From: Enoplolaimus lenunculus
Taxonomy: Eukaryota; Nematoda; Enoplea; Enoplida; Thoracostomopsidae
Reading direction: 5' to 3'
DNA length: 64,000 nucleotides
Assembly: GCA_030248215.1 (NCBI GenBank)
Contig: JASANG010002029.1
Coordinates: 62,001 to 126,000 of the forward strand
Positions within the stretch are counted from its first letter, which is position 1; each line of letters begins with the position of its first letter. Shown here piece by piece: positions 23,353 to 36,400 of the stretch. The position numbers and the translations under genes are program-made. The notes under the pieces are model-generated. The model had not been told where the DNA came from. It made no database searches and worked only from the letters and a program-made list of their open reading frames with translations.

Positions 23353-23638
23353 CAGTGGCGTATCCAAGAGCTGATGGTGGTGGAGATGAGGCATATATCC
23401 CCCAACACAACTACGGCCATGCTGAAAATTTTGCGACACAAATAATTCATCTGAAATTAACCGTGTTTTCGAACCAAATTCGAGAAAAATATGACCACTG
23501 TCCTTTACAATTCAAAGTTTTCATTTTCGGCGCAGTCAATTTTAAAATGTTAAAAATTAATAAAAATGCGCTTTTAAAATCTAATATCTTGGAGCACAAA
23601 AATTCATTCTTTTCCGGAAAATTCTGGATCCGACACTG
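23353..23638. mobile_element. Probable hAT-like MITE
   Basis: Ends CAGTGGCGTATCCAAGA and (complement) CAGTGTCGGATCCAGAA resemble the ends of the element at 9377. Flanking octamers tttccact and tgtttcaa do not match, so the insertion is old or the ends are misplaced. There is no coding content. Confidence 0.45.
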
Positions 23639-24054
23639 TGTTTCAATGGTTACCGATGTATAACGGAAAACTGCTACGCTATGCCAATACCGTACCGAGT
23701 AATGTTGAAGTTCAATCTTCGCCATCTTTTGGATTAATTTGTGTTGAACTAACGATATAACAGAATTAAAAATCATATTTTTCAAATGTTAACATGGAAT
23801 AAGTTATGTTTTCAGAAAATGAATTCGCTCGACCATCCGCTTCATAAAAAGTAAGAACAGAAGGCATCTGGCTGTCTTTTCCAAAAAAACAACGTGATAT
23901 AGATTTGGATTACTGTACTTTGACCGTTGGTACTACTGTATTGGCAGCGTAGGTATTCCAAAACCTTCATAGGAAAATTAAGTTGATTTTGGACTCTGGT
24001 ATTTTTTACTTTGGGTTGCACTCTGGTACCCTTACGAGAAATTTAATTAGATAT

Positions 24055-24128
24055 ATAAAATAAATAAATAAATAAATATATATACATATACATACATATA
24101 TATATTTATATATATAATATATATATCT
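24055..24128. repeat. AT/TATA simple repeat
   Basis: An aaat-type run passes into (TA)n with catacatata interruptions. No gene is within 2 kb. Confidence 0.85.
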
Positions 24129-24846
24129 CCAGCCGCAAAGTTTATTGAAATTTAGGAAATTTAAAAGCGACGGAAACTAGAACTTTATTTTATAGGTACT
24201 ATATATCAAATTTGTATAAATTTTTAGTCAAAATATGTTGTCCGCCTAAAATAGCACAATCTCTGATAAGAATGCCTAAGATTTTATTGGTTATAATTAA
24301 ATACGTCTTCACGACTTTACTGGATGAGCCAGTATTTGGTTAAAAGACGTATCCAGTCAGATTTTGGCTGGACATTAGACGCATCTTAACACAATTACGA
24401 TTTTGATTTATTATTTGGCGACATTTCGTGTCTATCTATATATAACGTTAGTTCGAGGCATTCAGGCTTTGCGGGTCCACAGTTGACTAATTTAGCAAAT
24501 AATGATATATTCGTATATAATTGTGGAATACATCTCTTGACTGGTAAAGTCAAAAATTTGAAAATTTTTCAGAAAACGTTTGAACGAAGAAATTTGTAGC
24601 GGTAGTGTTTAAAGCAGACAAAGAAAATTACGGTTATTAGGGCTACAACCGAAGATAAAAATCCGAAACCGGAGGTGCATCGAAAGCAAGCTAAAATTAT
24701 GTGAAATTCTTAAATTTTTGACAAAAATCCATAAATTTCCGTAAATAATTTGTTTATTAACCGTTTTTTTTGGAAATTTTGACAATTTGAAGTTCAAACA
24801 TTGTAATCAAAACTTACAAACAAACTCACAGAATGACAAAATTTTC

Positions 24847-25070
24847 GGCCCATGTTACTTTACGAGGTGCCCAGGTTTCTGGTGGGTCTTAAAAGAGTAG
24901 GTTTAGATTCTAGATTAGGTACATTTTTTGCCTAGGCTTAGGATTAGGTTTAGGATTTAGGCTCAGGCTTATGCTTAGGTTTAGGAACACATTTTTGCAA
25001 CGTTTAGGCTTAGGCTTAGGTTCCGGAATACGCTTAATCTATTGTTACGCCCCTTAAAGTAACATTGGCC
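24847..25070. mobile_element. Copy of the TTAGGC-carrying MITE family
   Basis: Termini ggcccatgttactttac and gtaacattggcc, with aggcttaggttccggaata and aggcttatgcttaggt inside. Flanks aaattttc and aaactttt agree at six of eight positions. Confidence 0.6.
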
Positions 25071-25964
25071 AAACTTTTAATAGTGAAAGAATTTCACTAC
25101 TGAACCGAAAGAGTAATGCTTTCCTGTGATATAATATTTCTGTTCTGGAAAGTATTTTTCGTTTACAAAACACCGATCTATTAATCTTGACAAACACCGC
25201 AGCTCGTCAAAACCAAATATGTGGTTTAAAACTATTTGTATATATTATTTTATCAATATAATTTTGGTTTGTAAGTGACCATTTGCTTTGCTTATGCCTG
25301 ATTAACGTTTGGTTAAACGCACTGCTCCTACAAACATATACAGATGACAAAAAAGCAGAGATTTGAAACAATTTCGAATTCATTTCCTCTTTGTCATATG
25401 CCACTGCCAAGGCATGATTTGTGAAAGCTGAAGCGTGGTAAAATGTAGGCTAACAATTATATACCTAAACAAATTCACACTAGACCAATCGTGAAACATC
25501 GCAAACCAAAACTACCCGCAAATATGGGTTTTGCTTTGCTCGTCTGTTTTTCGGGGCACTGCGATATAATATGGCAGAAGGCCCTGTAGGTTTTGCCTCC
25601 AAGCAAATTTCGGCAGTCAAGAATGCCCGAATTATATTTGCTATCAATCATATATATTCTGAAGAAGAGTCAGAGCTATGTGTACTAACTATACACCTCT
25701 GCATGGTTACATCCTGGAATTTAAGATTTTTTAAATTGACATTTCACTAGCTTTGAGAATAAAGTTTTAGTGTTTCAGGCAATGATATCAAAATCACATT
25801 AAGCTCACCGCATATTAACAATCAGTCGCGAAATTTTACTATTGTTAAGTATTATATAAATCAAAAATTTACATATACACATCACATAAAGGTCTCGTAA
25901 CAGTATATATCTAAAACCATAAACGAATGACAAAACAGTAAATTGATTTAATCGCTACATTTTT

Positions 25965-26152
25965 GGCCCATGTATGGAACATGGCCGGAACAGTAGCATA
26001 AGCATATTGCTAAGCATAAGCGTAACCCTAAGCGTAAGGATGAGCCTATTCCTGAGCTTAGGCCTTAGCCTAAGCAAAAAATGTTAGTCTAAAGTTTAAA
26101 CTGACTTTATTACAGCATCGCAGAAAAACGATCCGGCTCTAATACATGGGCC
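25965..26152. mobile_element. Copy of the TTAGGC-carrying MITE family
   Basis: Termini ggcccatgtat and atacatgggcc; the interior is the complementary strand form (taagcatattgctaagcata, cctaagcaaaaaatg). A cattttt heptamer flanks both ends. Confidence 0.6.
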
Positions 26153-26546
26153 CATTTTTTCGCTTAGGAACCGAATTTTTTCATACAATTATATATTTAA
26201 TTTTATAGTGTCCATTTTAAAAATACGTCTAACCAGAAACGTACTTAACAAAATTGTGTTATTAGTTTATAAATATTCTAAACATTTAATCTTAATACCA
26301 CAAGTTTTACGCAATCACACTTAATTAACTGTCCATAAAGGACTTCATGATCCATCGTTGTGTATCACACGTGCTTCTATTAGGTTAGAGCTTTATATCG
26401 TAAAATCAGACCTGCCATTTCGGTGATCGAAAGGTATCAAATTCCAATACTCTTATCAACTCAAATCTTACAACTTTGCTAATATCTGTGACAGAAACTG
26501 CAAATTCAAATTACAATAACATCAATATCGATTCGACAATTTAATT

Positions 26547-29500
26547 TTATTGTACGTCTTTTCCTGATTTTGATTCGTCCGGAATAACTTCTCGAAGCGG
26601 AACCAGTGACAGTGAAAGAAAATGTCGTTGATACTGTTTTGAACGTCGAAACGCAATATCTGTGCCGTGCAGCCGATCAAGCACTCCAATAGCACCGTAA
26701 TTACAGTTGAACCTGGTAAATAAACGCAGAATCGATGAACAGGCTGTAATCAGGAGTTCATTTCGGAAGGGTATAAGCTCATGTAAAACATTGTTTAGCC
26801 TCTAAAATTCCGAAGATCATTGTAAAGATTGTCAAACGTGCTTTTTTCTTGTCCGTCCAGAAATTTCGGGAGGCGATATAGCTCCGTTATCCTTGCATTT
26901 ATATATCCCCTGGAGATAAAGGCTGCGTTTCGCTGCTTTAGTTTTAGGCCAAATTTCAGCTAAAACAAGTCATTTTAAATTCAGATTCAGTTTAAAATTA
27001 GTGCAATCAATTGTTTTCAACTATTTTTAATCATTTTTAATCGCAAAACAAAAAAAAAAGAGCCAAAACAAAGACAGATAAGAAAAAAGGGGGAAAAAAA
27101 TAAAAAAAAAAAAAAAAAGACACACAAAACAGGGCGGGGGCCCCCCCCGCCGCCAACGAGGCGATTAACACTTTGCTCACGTTAAAATTAACCTTGGCCA
27201 ATTATACTTGTACATTTTCTCACACTTAAACAGAAGCTTAGGCGTTGACACAGGTATGCCTTTTCCTAACCCTAAGCATAAACGTGCAAGAAACTCTACT
27301 AGAACTGGTTCAGAGTTTTTCTCACTTAAGATGATGAAAATCGTGTGCTTCCGGGCTTGGCATGAACGGAAAATGATAACCAGAATGCGCGATTGTGGTT
27401 GATCCAAGTAAAATTGCAAACCAAAGCCATGTGGTTGCAATATGACTGCCCATAATCAACGGTCCGAGCATAGGAGGTAATAGATTTGACACAATATGTT
27501 CAATAGGATGAGCATATATCGAAACAATACTTATCGAAGCTGTCCATTCATGATGACGTTTGTGAATTCGTTTATAAAAGTATGGATGATGCAACAGTCT
27601 GCAATTTAAATAAATTCACATAAAACCTAAAAAAAAGTTTCCGAATTTATATAATCGACCTACGTTGAAAACCTATATTATTTAACCCTCCCATAAAATG
27701 AAGTGGTGCTTTAAAAACTCAACGCGCGCTGTGTACATTCTTTTCCACACAAAATGTCTCCAGTTGCAAACTATTGCTAAAAAAAGCCTAATTGTTCATT
27801 TTTATCAAACGTGAATAATGCTTTACCTACATTAACCAGCGTATGTAACTGCGCGGTATCTTGTGTAATACGGAATGTACCCGTCGCGCGTTCCATTTTC
27901 TCCGTACCCAACCCTCGTTTCATTGGATGACGAAATACCGCAGGCTTAATCGTGATAATCTGAACAAGTCGCTCCGTCGTTTATACATTTTACACGTTCC
28001 CACCGTGCTTTTAATGCAATGTACCTCAATCAATAATGGGACATTGTAGGCAAAAAACGCAACGTTCGATGGATGATACAATACCACACAAATTTTGTAT
28101 CGCTTGAATTCTCTTGATGCATCACATTCTTTACAGAAATAAACTTAAGCCCTATTCACATATGCAAGTTTTTGCAAGAAAAACTTGCACGTACAACTTG
28201 CACGCGCAAGTTTGATCACAAAGCAGCTTTGAAGTTCTTGCAGCTGCAAATGATTCACTGGAGTTCATACTATATGATTTAATTCGCACCTGTGAATGCA
28301 GCTGCAAGACGTTTGAATTTGTTACACCTGCAGTTCGATTGGTCAATCGGAATGTTGTTTTGAGAACACTTGCAGCTGCACGTTGTTTTGCAAAACACTT
28401 GCAGCTGCAAGTATTTCGTGCAAGTTGTGCAGCTGCAAGTTCTCGCTGCAAAAACTTGCACGTGTGAATGGGACATTAAAAATATCTTTTTACCTGTGCG
28501 AATAGTAAAATCCAGCTTCTTCAATCCAAGCCATACAGAACATTTCGAATACAACCCAGCTAAACGTTGGCAGTTCTGGTCCAAAGCTACAATTTAAACA
28601 AACTAGACTGCTTTAGTGTTCGCTGACGGGCAGCTAAAGTTGTTGTAAGGCAACATTCTCAATTGTCGTAACTAGAAGCCTGTTTTATCAGTGCCTTGCC
28701 AAGCAAACCAGTTGATTTCGAGAAAGCCACATTTTTGGCAAATTTTGATTCTTATGATCCAGGCGCATGTTTCAAATATTAAAATTATTTTTAATCGGTT
28801 TTGATATTATTTAACTGCGACAAGTTGAAATTTACGTTATTTTTACATTTTTAAACATTCTCATCGTACAATAAGTTTTGCTACGTTTTATACAACATTG
28901 TGGAGCGTACGAAAGATTTCCATTTCGGAAGAGTAATATTAATTTCATGTAGAAGACGTTTCGGCAAGCTGGCGTACCAAGCGAGAAATTTCTTGACCCC
29001 ACCCTGGGATCCATGAAACCATCCGAAACTCTACAAAAGTAAGTGCTTTTTTCTGGTTTGTGTAAAAATTTCGAGGAAACATGCCGTATATCTTCTTCGT
29101 TGAATACGAACCTGTCGAACCTTAATTTCTGCTGTCCAATGTTTTAAATACCTCATTCCTCGCCATATCATGAGTCGATAAACGAAATACAAAGGCACAG
29201 TTCCAATAAATTGGTTGAAAAGCACCATTTGAATACAACGCCGAAGCTTGATCGGATCGACCTAAAACTGTTTCAAATAGCCAGAACTTGAATTGAACCT
29301 AATCCCAAACAATCGTGCAAAAAAGAATTTGATTTGACACGCATTACTCAATATCAGGGGCGTACTGCGAGAAGGACCGGGGGGTTATGCCCTTCAGAAT
29401 CGGATTGTCACTGTCCAATATTAATGAATTATAAACCTTGTAAAAGTGAATATTTCTCTGGATGTTAACGGTATATGCACGCACAGCCTACGTTGTTATT

Positions 29501-30827
29501 TGTATATTTATATATTTATTTATTAAAGCGGGAAGGCCACCACATACTTATTTTGGGCAAATTTCCAGCATTGTTTTGTTTATAACAATTTCTTAGGAAA
29601 TATGTACACTTGATTGTTCTACGAAATTTTCATGCTTTCGCAAACTTTTGCGCACTGCGCAAAATTGGCAGACTATTATACATTTATAACGCTGATTTTT
29701 GAGTCTAAAACCAAATTTAAAAGCCATACAATTTTTGACAACTTAAATTTTGTTACTCGAGCTCAGTATTTGATTTTACAAACTCGGATATTTAAAAATT
29801 GATCAAAATAAGCGATCCCTAGAACTACATGACAAATTACAACCAAAATATATCAACTTTCAATTCCGTATCCGGGCACAGTTAGCAATGTTTGTGTCAA
29901 GAAAGACCCGTACGATACTATTTAACAAAAGTATGTAACTGGATACCTTCTGTGTCGAAACGAATATACCAAGCGCGCGTTGTGTTTTTATCTTTCCCTC
30001 ATTTATTTATGGGGGCGAGGTATAATTTTCAGAGACCCTGAAATTTAATTATACTGAAAAGCGACTTGTATTTTTAACTAAACTTAATCAATGTTGGCTG
30101 ACAGTTACACGTGTAATGAATGTAAAGTCGGTCCTCCAAAGTAAAGGGGTATAATTAAAACGCAACGAGCGCTGGTATATTTTGTGCCATACAAAAAACA
30201 ACTCTTTTAGATGCTCTTATTTGATGTCATCATGGACACTTGTTCCTACTAACCGGAGAATTTTCTTCCGGTTGAACTTTGTATCTAAGCAGCGCTTTCG
30301 GTGTTCCGAACACATCAAGGCACAAAAACAATATGTTGTACGTCCAATATGCAATCGTAGCGACCGCAGCAGTCCCAAGACATCCAAGTATAAACGGATC
30401 ACCACCGGACGCCGTGTGAACCTTGAGCCATAAAGTTTCCCAAAAATCGCCAGACGCGCCCCAAAATCGTTGAGCGTGCCTGAAACGAAGCCATTAGATG
30501 CTATCGTTTTAAAAAACCGGCTCATGTACTCTTTCCACATTTAGGCTTTAGGCTCAGTAAAAGACTTGCATTGTTGACAATAATGTTGTGCACAAGGCGA
30601 GGTACTAAGTTAAAAGGAAAAATCTGCAACAAAATCTTGTTACTTCAACATAGATTCTATAAAGAGTCGTAATATTTTATTTACTACTATTGCGAGTCTT
30701 ACCATGTGACAGAATTACGAAACGCTATAAACACAAGCAACGCGGATCCAATAACAAATGCTGATTTCTTCAAAGATTCAACGAACGGTGATGTCGCCTG
30801 CTGCTGTCTTTGGTTAACTTTTGTCAT
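26547..30827 (-). CDS. FAXDC2: FAXDC2-like fatty acid/sterol hydroxylase, copy A (6 exons)
   Basis: Exons: 30703-30827, 30254-30479, 29152-29261, 28494-28586, 27326-27598 and 26547-26712. Phases match at every join, giving 330 aa; human FAXDC2 is about 333 aa. The family is integral ER-membrane, di-iron, with an eight-or-more histidine core. Here the motifs are HX3H at 184-188 (SHRLLHH), HX2HH at 197-201 (HKRHH), and HX2HH at 270-274 (HDFHHLK), with AHPIEH between them. Hydrophobic spans lie in exon 1 (FVIGSALLVFIAF), exon 2, exon 3 (LFNQFIGTVPLYFVY) and exon 5. WGASGDFW and GVLDRLHGTD match the vertebrate protein. One donor (after exon 2) is the weaker GTTAGT. Substrate is unknown; the fold suits C-4 sterol or fatty-acyl oxidation. 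Introns carry several MITEs. Confidence 0.93.
27045..27155. repeat. Purine-rich A tract followed by G/C runs
   Basis: Long A runs broken by G give way abruptly to gggcgggggccccccccgcc. This composition is unlike the surrounding AT-rich intron of copy A (between exons 5 and 6). It may be a simple-sequence expansion or an assembly seam. Confidence 0.6.
27326..27598 (-). CDS. FAXDC2: FAXDC2-like copy A, catalytic histidine exon
   Basis: This 273-nt exon is the fifth of copy A and carries most of the metal ligands: LLHHP, HKRHHEW, YAHPIEH, GYHFPF and HDFHHL. Acceptor TTGCAG and donor AA|GTGAGA flank it. Its length and phase equal those of the matching exon of copy B (34355-34627). Confidence 0.94.
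27843..28105. mobile_element. Diverged copy of the 'GCAACTGGGTACATTCTGTG' MITE
   Basis: The left arm holds gtaactgcgcggtatcttgt and gtacccgtcgcgcgttcc, and the right arm acgcaacgttcgatgg and acaataccacacaaa. These match the arms at 7760-8115. A lone right-arm-like piece sits at 27718-27790 (caacgcgcgctgtgtacatt, gtctccagttgcaaac). It is in the copy A intron between exons 4 and 5. Confidence 0.5.
28149..28475. mobile_element. piggyBac-like MITE (TTAA-flanked) rich in CTTGCAGCTGCAAG
   Basis: TTAA at 28145-28148 and 28476-28479 flanks inverted ends: gccctattcacatatgcaag and, on the complement, tgtcccattcacacgtgcaa. The interior repeats the palindrome cttgcagctgcaag. TTAA duplication is the piggyBac signature. 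Its edge lies within about 15 bp of the exon 4 donor of FAXDC2-like copy A. Fragments occur at 34815-34850 and 34975-35185. Confidence 0.7.
29927..30206. mobile_element. Copy of the 'GCAACTGGGTACATTCTGTG' MITE
   Basis: Left arm gtatgtaactggataccttc, tataccaagcgcgcgttgtg; right arm gcaacgagcgctggtatatt, ttgtgccatac. The interior has a purine/pyrimidine palindrome near 29995-30020. It lies in copy A intron 2, with its edge about 50 bp from the exon 2 donor. Confidence 0.6.
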
Positions 30828-33434
30828 TATTAGCACTAAAAACTAAAATAGCGTAAATTAGTTTTGTTGTCAAAAAGCTGTTTTTTGTTGGCATGTATTT
30901 TAAGGCAGTCGAGAGTAGAATTATAGTATCTTCAATGATTACCGTCGTTATACGCACCGAAATGAAGTATCACATTCAAATATAGTAAATGTTGAATGTT
31001 GTACGCTTCCTTACTATTTTTAAGGTTAAGGCTTAGGTTTAGCAAAGCGTTGGCATATAGACAAACCATTTTCCAAACCTAAGAATAAGCGTATATATAC
31101 ACTGCAAAAAATGGTGAGTCAAACGGACTGTCTGAAATAGGCTTTTCGGAACTAAACGTAACAATAAGCGTATATATAAAATTGAAAAAAGTGCACAAGA
31201 GCCCAGGCTGCTTTACCACGGTAACCGTGGGTTAGTCAGGATTAAGAGCTTAATATGGCTTTACGTATAACAACCCTGCGATTTTCTTCTTTTACAGACT
31301 CTCAAAATTGATTTTTTTAACTTGAATTGAAAAAATGTAGTTTTCACTTAAAGTTGGTTTTATAATGTAAAACATAACTTAAATTTAAGTGAATATTAAG
31401 GTACTTAGCTAATCTTGAATAAAACCAGCACAAGGAAAGTAAACTTTCACAAACCCAGCGCAAAGGCGAATCTAGGAGAATTTAGGCAGCAGCTCTCTCC
31501 AAATCTCGCTACACCGGACCCGGCGAAACTGAAATATTACTTTGAAATTTACTATCACAATTGTTTCTGGTTAATGGCTTGCACAAAACCTTACACATCC
31601 GTAAATTTTGTTTTGAACAAAAATATAAACGCGAAACATTGCTGTTTCCTTAGGACGTTTACTAAAATAGATATGGCACAGGTTAATGACTTCAAACAAT
31701 ATTTCCCTTCAGCAAATCAACACCGGTCACGAGATTATTTATTTCAGGTTACAAACCGGCAATTTCAAAAAGCGCGACAAGCAGTGTAAAAATGCTATAC
31801 TATATTTACACTACGATATTTATGCAATCTTTTCATTTTCAGATAACAATGTTTTTCAGATAATATTTCAAAGAAGCTAAATTAAAACCATGTTTTTTCT
31901 AGTGCCAGGTAAAAACCGCTTTAATACTGATTAAAAACTAGAAACTTGTAATTGTGAGAAGCATTGCCAACAGTAAGAGCGAACCCATGGGACCCCCCCA
32001 GGATTGGTTTCCATTCCAAATTTGAGATTAAAATTTGGCGATAAATCCGTGGTTCTACTACTTGTACTACTCCTGATGCTTAACAATGGCGTGCATCTGG
32101 TTTAAAGTTTGGTAGTAAATTATCCTGGCGTATATAATACTCAAAACTAGAATATTTTTCATTCCGTACACGAAGTAAGAGTTTCGCAGCTGTGACCAAT
32201 ATAGATGAGCACTATTGGACACTGGATATCCGAAAATGCAAAATATCCCGATATTCGAATATGAAGAATTATTCGATGCCCGAGAAAAATCACAAATATG
32301 CCTAAGGCTATAAGTAGGCACATCAGGGTCCACATTCTGAAATGTGTGTACCATTTATTACCAGCTGGTTATTGGTTTTGTTACTTTCGAAATAGTGAAT
32401 AGTGAAATTACTAAATAACATTGGCCATGTACATTATGCATTCTTTCTGTTGGATCACAATTTGCACATTTATAGAAAAGTATGGACCTTGTGGCCCACG
32501 TATAGGACAGGGCCGCAACAGCAGTATATAAGCATATTCCTAAGCGAAGAATAAGATTAGGCGTAAGAATGAGCTTATACGTATCTGCAACCTATGCAAA
32601 AAATTAGTCAAAAGCTTAAGCTTACACCATTGTTGTCCCGTAGAAAAACTTTTACATGAGCAAACCTTTTAAAGAAAAATGTACAAAAAGACGAGAGAAA
32701 TTTACTTAAATAAGCAGTGTACGTACAGCAATCAAATATACACGGAACAATATTTCTTGTTGCTCGACTAATATTTAAACCAGTTTGAAACGGTTCAATT
32801 GGAAAGCATAAAGATTAAAGCGCGAAAAATAAAACAAAAAATGATTAATGTCAATAAAATCTATCAAATTGCAGCAGTTAATGTACTACACCATGATATA
32901 TCCTATCACATCATAATTTTAGCCCAGTTGGTATGACAGATCTTGCGCGTAAAAGCAGTTATCAGAAAACTCTCATACACATCGCTAAGTGGCAACTAAT
33001 TTTCCATGCTGTTTCGCTGGAAAGCATGGTACAACCAGAGGTCCGCTTCCTGATCCGATTGAAAACCGACCACCATTTCAAGTAAATAAATTAATCCAGG
33101 AGGTTCCGGTACCTTAGGTATTGCAATTTTTTTGATCCTTAAAAAAGTAACATCGTTTTGAGCTTGTTAGCTAATTTCTTCGGGAAATTTGCTACGCCAA
33201 AATTGTCGCAATCACTAAAAAAGTCTATCAAAACAATTTTTACTACACTTTAGGACATTGCCAAAATTTAGAACATTATTATGTGATCATATAAACCTGT
33301 TTTTGTTGAACCTCCGACTCTAGTTATGGCTTCAGCAAATTTTGTTGACCTCCGACTCCGATTTGCCACATCCTGTTTTCCACATCCGGTTGCACCTGAC
33401 TGTAAAGCATTGTAATTATTTTCCCAGAAAATTT
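30828..33434. other. Intergenic spacer between FAXDC2-like copies B and A
   Basis: Holds part of a TA-type palindrome (31100-31160) and a TTAGGC-family MITE copy (32493-32661). A frame at 31415-31789 has no recognisable features. The copy A promoter must lie here or in copy B's 3' region; no TATA box was convincing. Confidence 0.5.
32493..32661. mobile_element. Diverged copy of the TTAGGC-carrying MITE family
   Basis: It begins ggcccacgtataggaca, contains ataagcatattcctaagcg and gcaaaaaattagtcaaaagc, and ends near acttttacatgagc. Other partial pieces of this family occur around 13110, 13470, 20540, 31025, 34700, 39670, 40270, 42960, 43610, 45775 and 47920. Confidence 0.45.
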
Positions 33435-36400
33435 TCAAATTTCTACAAAATTTTTGTCATCATCATCATAGCTCAATTTCTTGTCAGCATCCGGTACTGT
33501 ATGATTCACCGGTATCAAAGACAGCAACAAAAAGTGTCGCTGATACTGTTTCGAGCGTCGAAATGCTTCATCCGTCCCATGTAAACGATCCAGAATACCA
33601 AGTGTACCAAAGTTGTTTGTGAATCTATAATAAAGCTCACATTTTATTTGAAACCCAAAACAAAACTTGTACCTATTGTTTTTGCAAGTTATTGTTTTTG
33701 CAAGTATTATTTAGATATTCTGTTGTTTTTGGCTGATCATCCTAAATTTTGCCTTAAATTACGGAAATATCTTAGCTAAACACAAAGCAACAAACAAACA
33801 AACAAACAAACAAACAAACAAACAAACAAACAAACAAACAAACAAACAAACAAACAAACAAACAAACAAACAAACAAACAGTTTCAGCCAAACATAAGTA
33901 ATTTCGTTTTTCGCTACATCACAGGCCAAGGTCGCATTCAGAGCGGTTGCTTACAACGTCATTATCTCCAATGGTTCTCGAAAAACTTATTCCATAACAT
34001 GTTCGCTTCAAGAAATCGATTTGCGCACTACCTATATCTTCATATATAAATGAAATTGTCTTGGCCGCTCGCAAACCAAACTGGCAATTCCAGCATCCTC
34101 TTCTTCTCGCACCTCCTCTCTTATCCAGAGGGGCGAGGGAAAGGAATCCGTACCAGCCAAACCCCCAACCCCAAAAAAGACAAACCCCCCCCCCCCCCCC
34201 CGCGGGCAAAATAGGTATGTATTTCAGAAGTGAATGTTAGCTGGAAAAATTGATTTACATACAAACTATACCATTGGTACGGCCATCCCTCGAAACCAGC
34301 CTACTGGCAACACCAACCATTACTCTTACCGTCCACTGTAACTACACAACTCACGTCAAATGATGCCAATCATGCGCTTCAGGGCTAGGCAACAACGGCA
34401 TATGATAACCACAATGCGCGACAGTGATAGACGCGAGAGCGATGATTAGCCACAGCCAGCATGTCGCCACGTGGGACCCGAGTAAAATAGGTCCCACGGT
34501 CACCGGAGATAAATTTGACACAATATGCTCGAGTGGGTGTGAGTATAACGAAACGATACTTATGGTTGCAGTGAATTCGTGATGCATTTTGTGAACGTAT
34601 TTGTACAGACGCGGATGATGGAAAAGTCTGTCGAATGGCAAACCAGCAATGTAAATTACAAATCGTACGCTCGTTTACGCTTCCCCCCGCGCGCGCATGG
34701 CCTAAACTCAGGCTTAGGCTTAGGCCCAGGCTAAAGCGTCCTCGCAAGCGTAAGCTTGAGCCTTATGCTTAAATGTGGGGAAATTGCATATTCCCCAAAT
34801 AGTCAGATCTATTCACAGTTCACGCGTGCAAGTTTTTGAAGCAAAAAGTAAAGCAATAATGTAATCAATGACAAGTTACGTTACAGGCTCTTGTCTACTT
34901 TTACCTAATCCTCTCCGTATGCCTAAACCTTAGCTTTAAATGTGGGAAAAGTGCATATTGGTCTAAAAGGTCAATTCCATATACACACGCAACTTTTTGC
35001 AGCGAAAACTTAAAACTGCAACTTGCACGTGTAACATGCAGTTTGTTGCAAGTATTTGCAAACAAAATGCTTTTTCCAATCTAACTCTAGACAAGAATAA
35101 CTTGCAGGCATAGGCGTCAAGCGACTGGAACAAATTTCAACAGTTTTTGTTACAAAAGTTGTACAATGTGAATACGAGTTTAAGCAGGTAAAGAAAGACA
35201 TTTGCTTGTGTACCAGGGCTAAAACCAAATCGATACCAAAATTTAATCGATCTTATCCTAACGTGATTTAATATTTGAAATACTACAAATAATACTAATA
35301 ATAATAATAATAATATTAATAATAATATGTGGCAATATTATAATAACAGATTAAAGATACTCAAAAATTTCAAAGAACTACGACCGAGCCCTCGATCCCC
35401 TTTTTCTACAGTTCATCCTAGTATGACAAACTGATAATATTCCCCGTCGACCGTAATTTTCCATTTTTTTCCAGAAAAAAACGGAAAAATTCACTCTTTA
35501 TAAAAATCATTTTCTCGGACCATATTTTTGTTTCTTTAAAAACAACCAATGCTTACCGATGAGTATAGTAAAATCCGATTTCTTCGACCAGACTAAACAG
35601 AAAAAGCTCCCAAACAACTGTCGACAACGTTGGCAGTTCTCGTGAAAAACTAAATGTATTAAAGATATTGTGGTCAGGCCCACTTTACATAATATAAGAC
35701 GTGCTTTAAACAACTATTTGCACCAGTTGGCAACTCGTGTTTTAAACAACTATTTGCACCAGTTGGCAACTCGTGTTTTAAACAACTATTTGCACCAGTT
35801 GGCAACTCGTGTTTTAAACAACTATTTGCACCAGTTGGCAACTCGTGTTTTAAACAACTATTTGCACCAGTTGGCAACTCGTGTTTTAAACAACTATTTG
35901 CACCAGTTGGCAACTCGTGTTTTAAACAACTATTTGCACCAGTTGGCAACTCGTGTTTTAAACAACTTTTTGCACCGGTTGGCAACTCGTGTTTTAAACA
36001 ACTATTTGCACCAGTTGGCAACTCGTGTTTTAAACAACTAATTGCACCAGTTGGCAACTCGTGTTTTAAACAACTATTTGCACCAGTTGGCAACTCGTGT
36101 TTTAAACAACTATTTGCATCAGTTGGCAACTCGTGTTTTAAACAACTATTTGCACCAGTTGGCAACTCGTGTTTTAAACAACTATTTGCACCAGTTGGCA
36201 ACTCGTGTTTTAAACAACTATTTGCACCAGTTGGCAACTCGTGTTTTAAACAACTATTTGCACCAGTTGGCAACTCGTGTTTTAAACAACTTTTTGCACC
36301 AGTTGGCAACTCGTGTTTTAAACAACTATTTGCACCAGTTGGCAACTCGTGTTTTAAACAACTATTTGCACCAGTTGGCAACTCGTGTTTTAAACAACTT

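Noticed and set aside
31415-31789. A 124-residue frame between the FAXDC2-like genes
   Set aside because: No recognisable motif, no splice partners, and it begins at a non-ATG codon.
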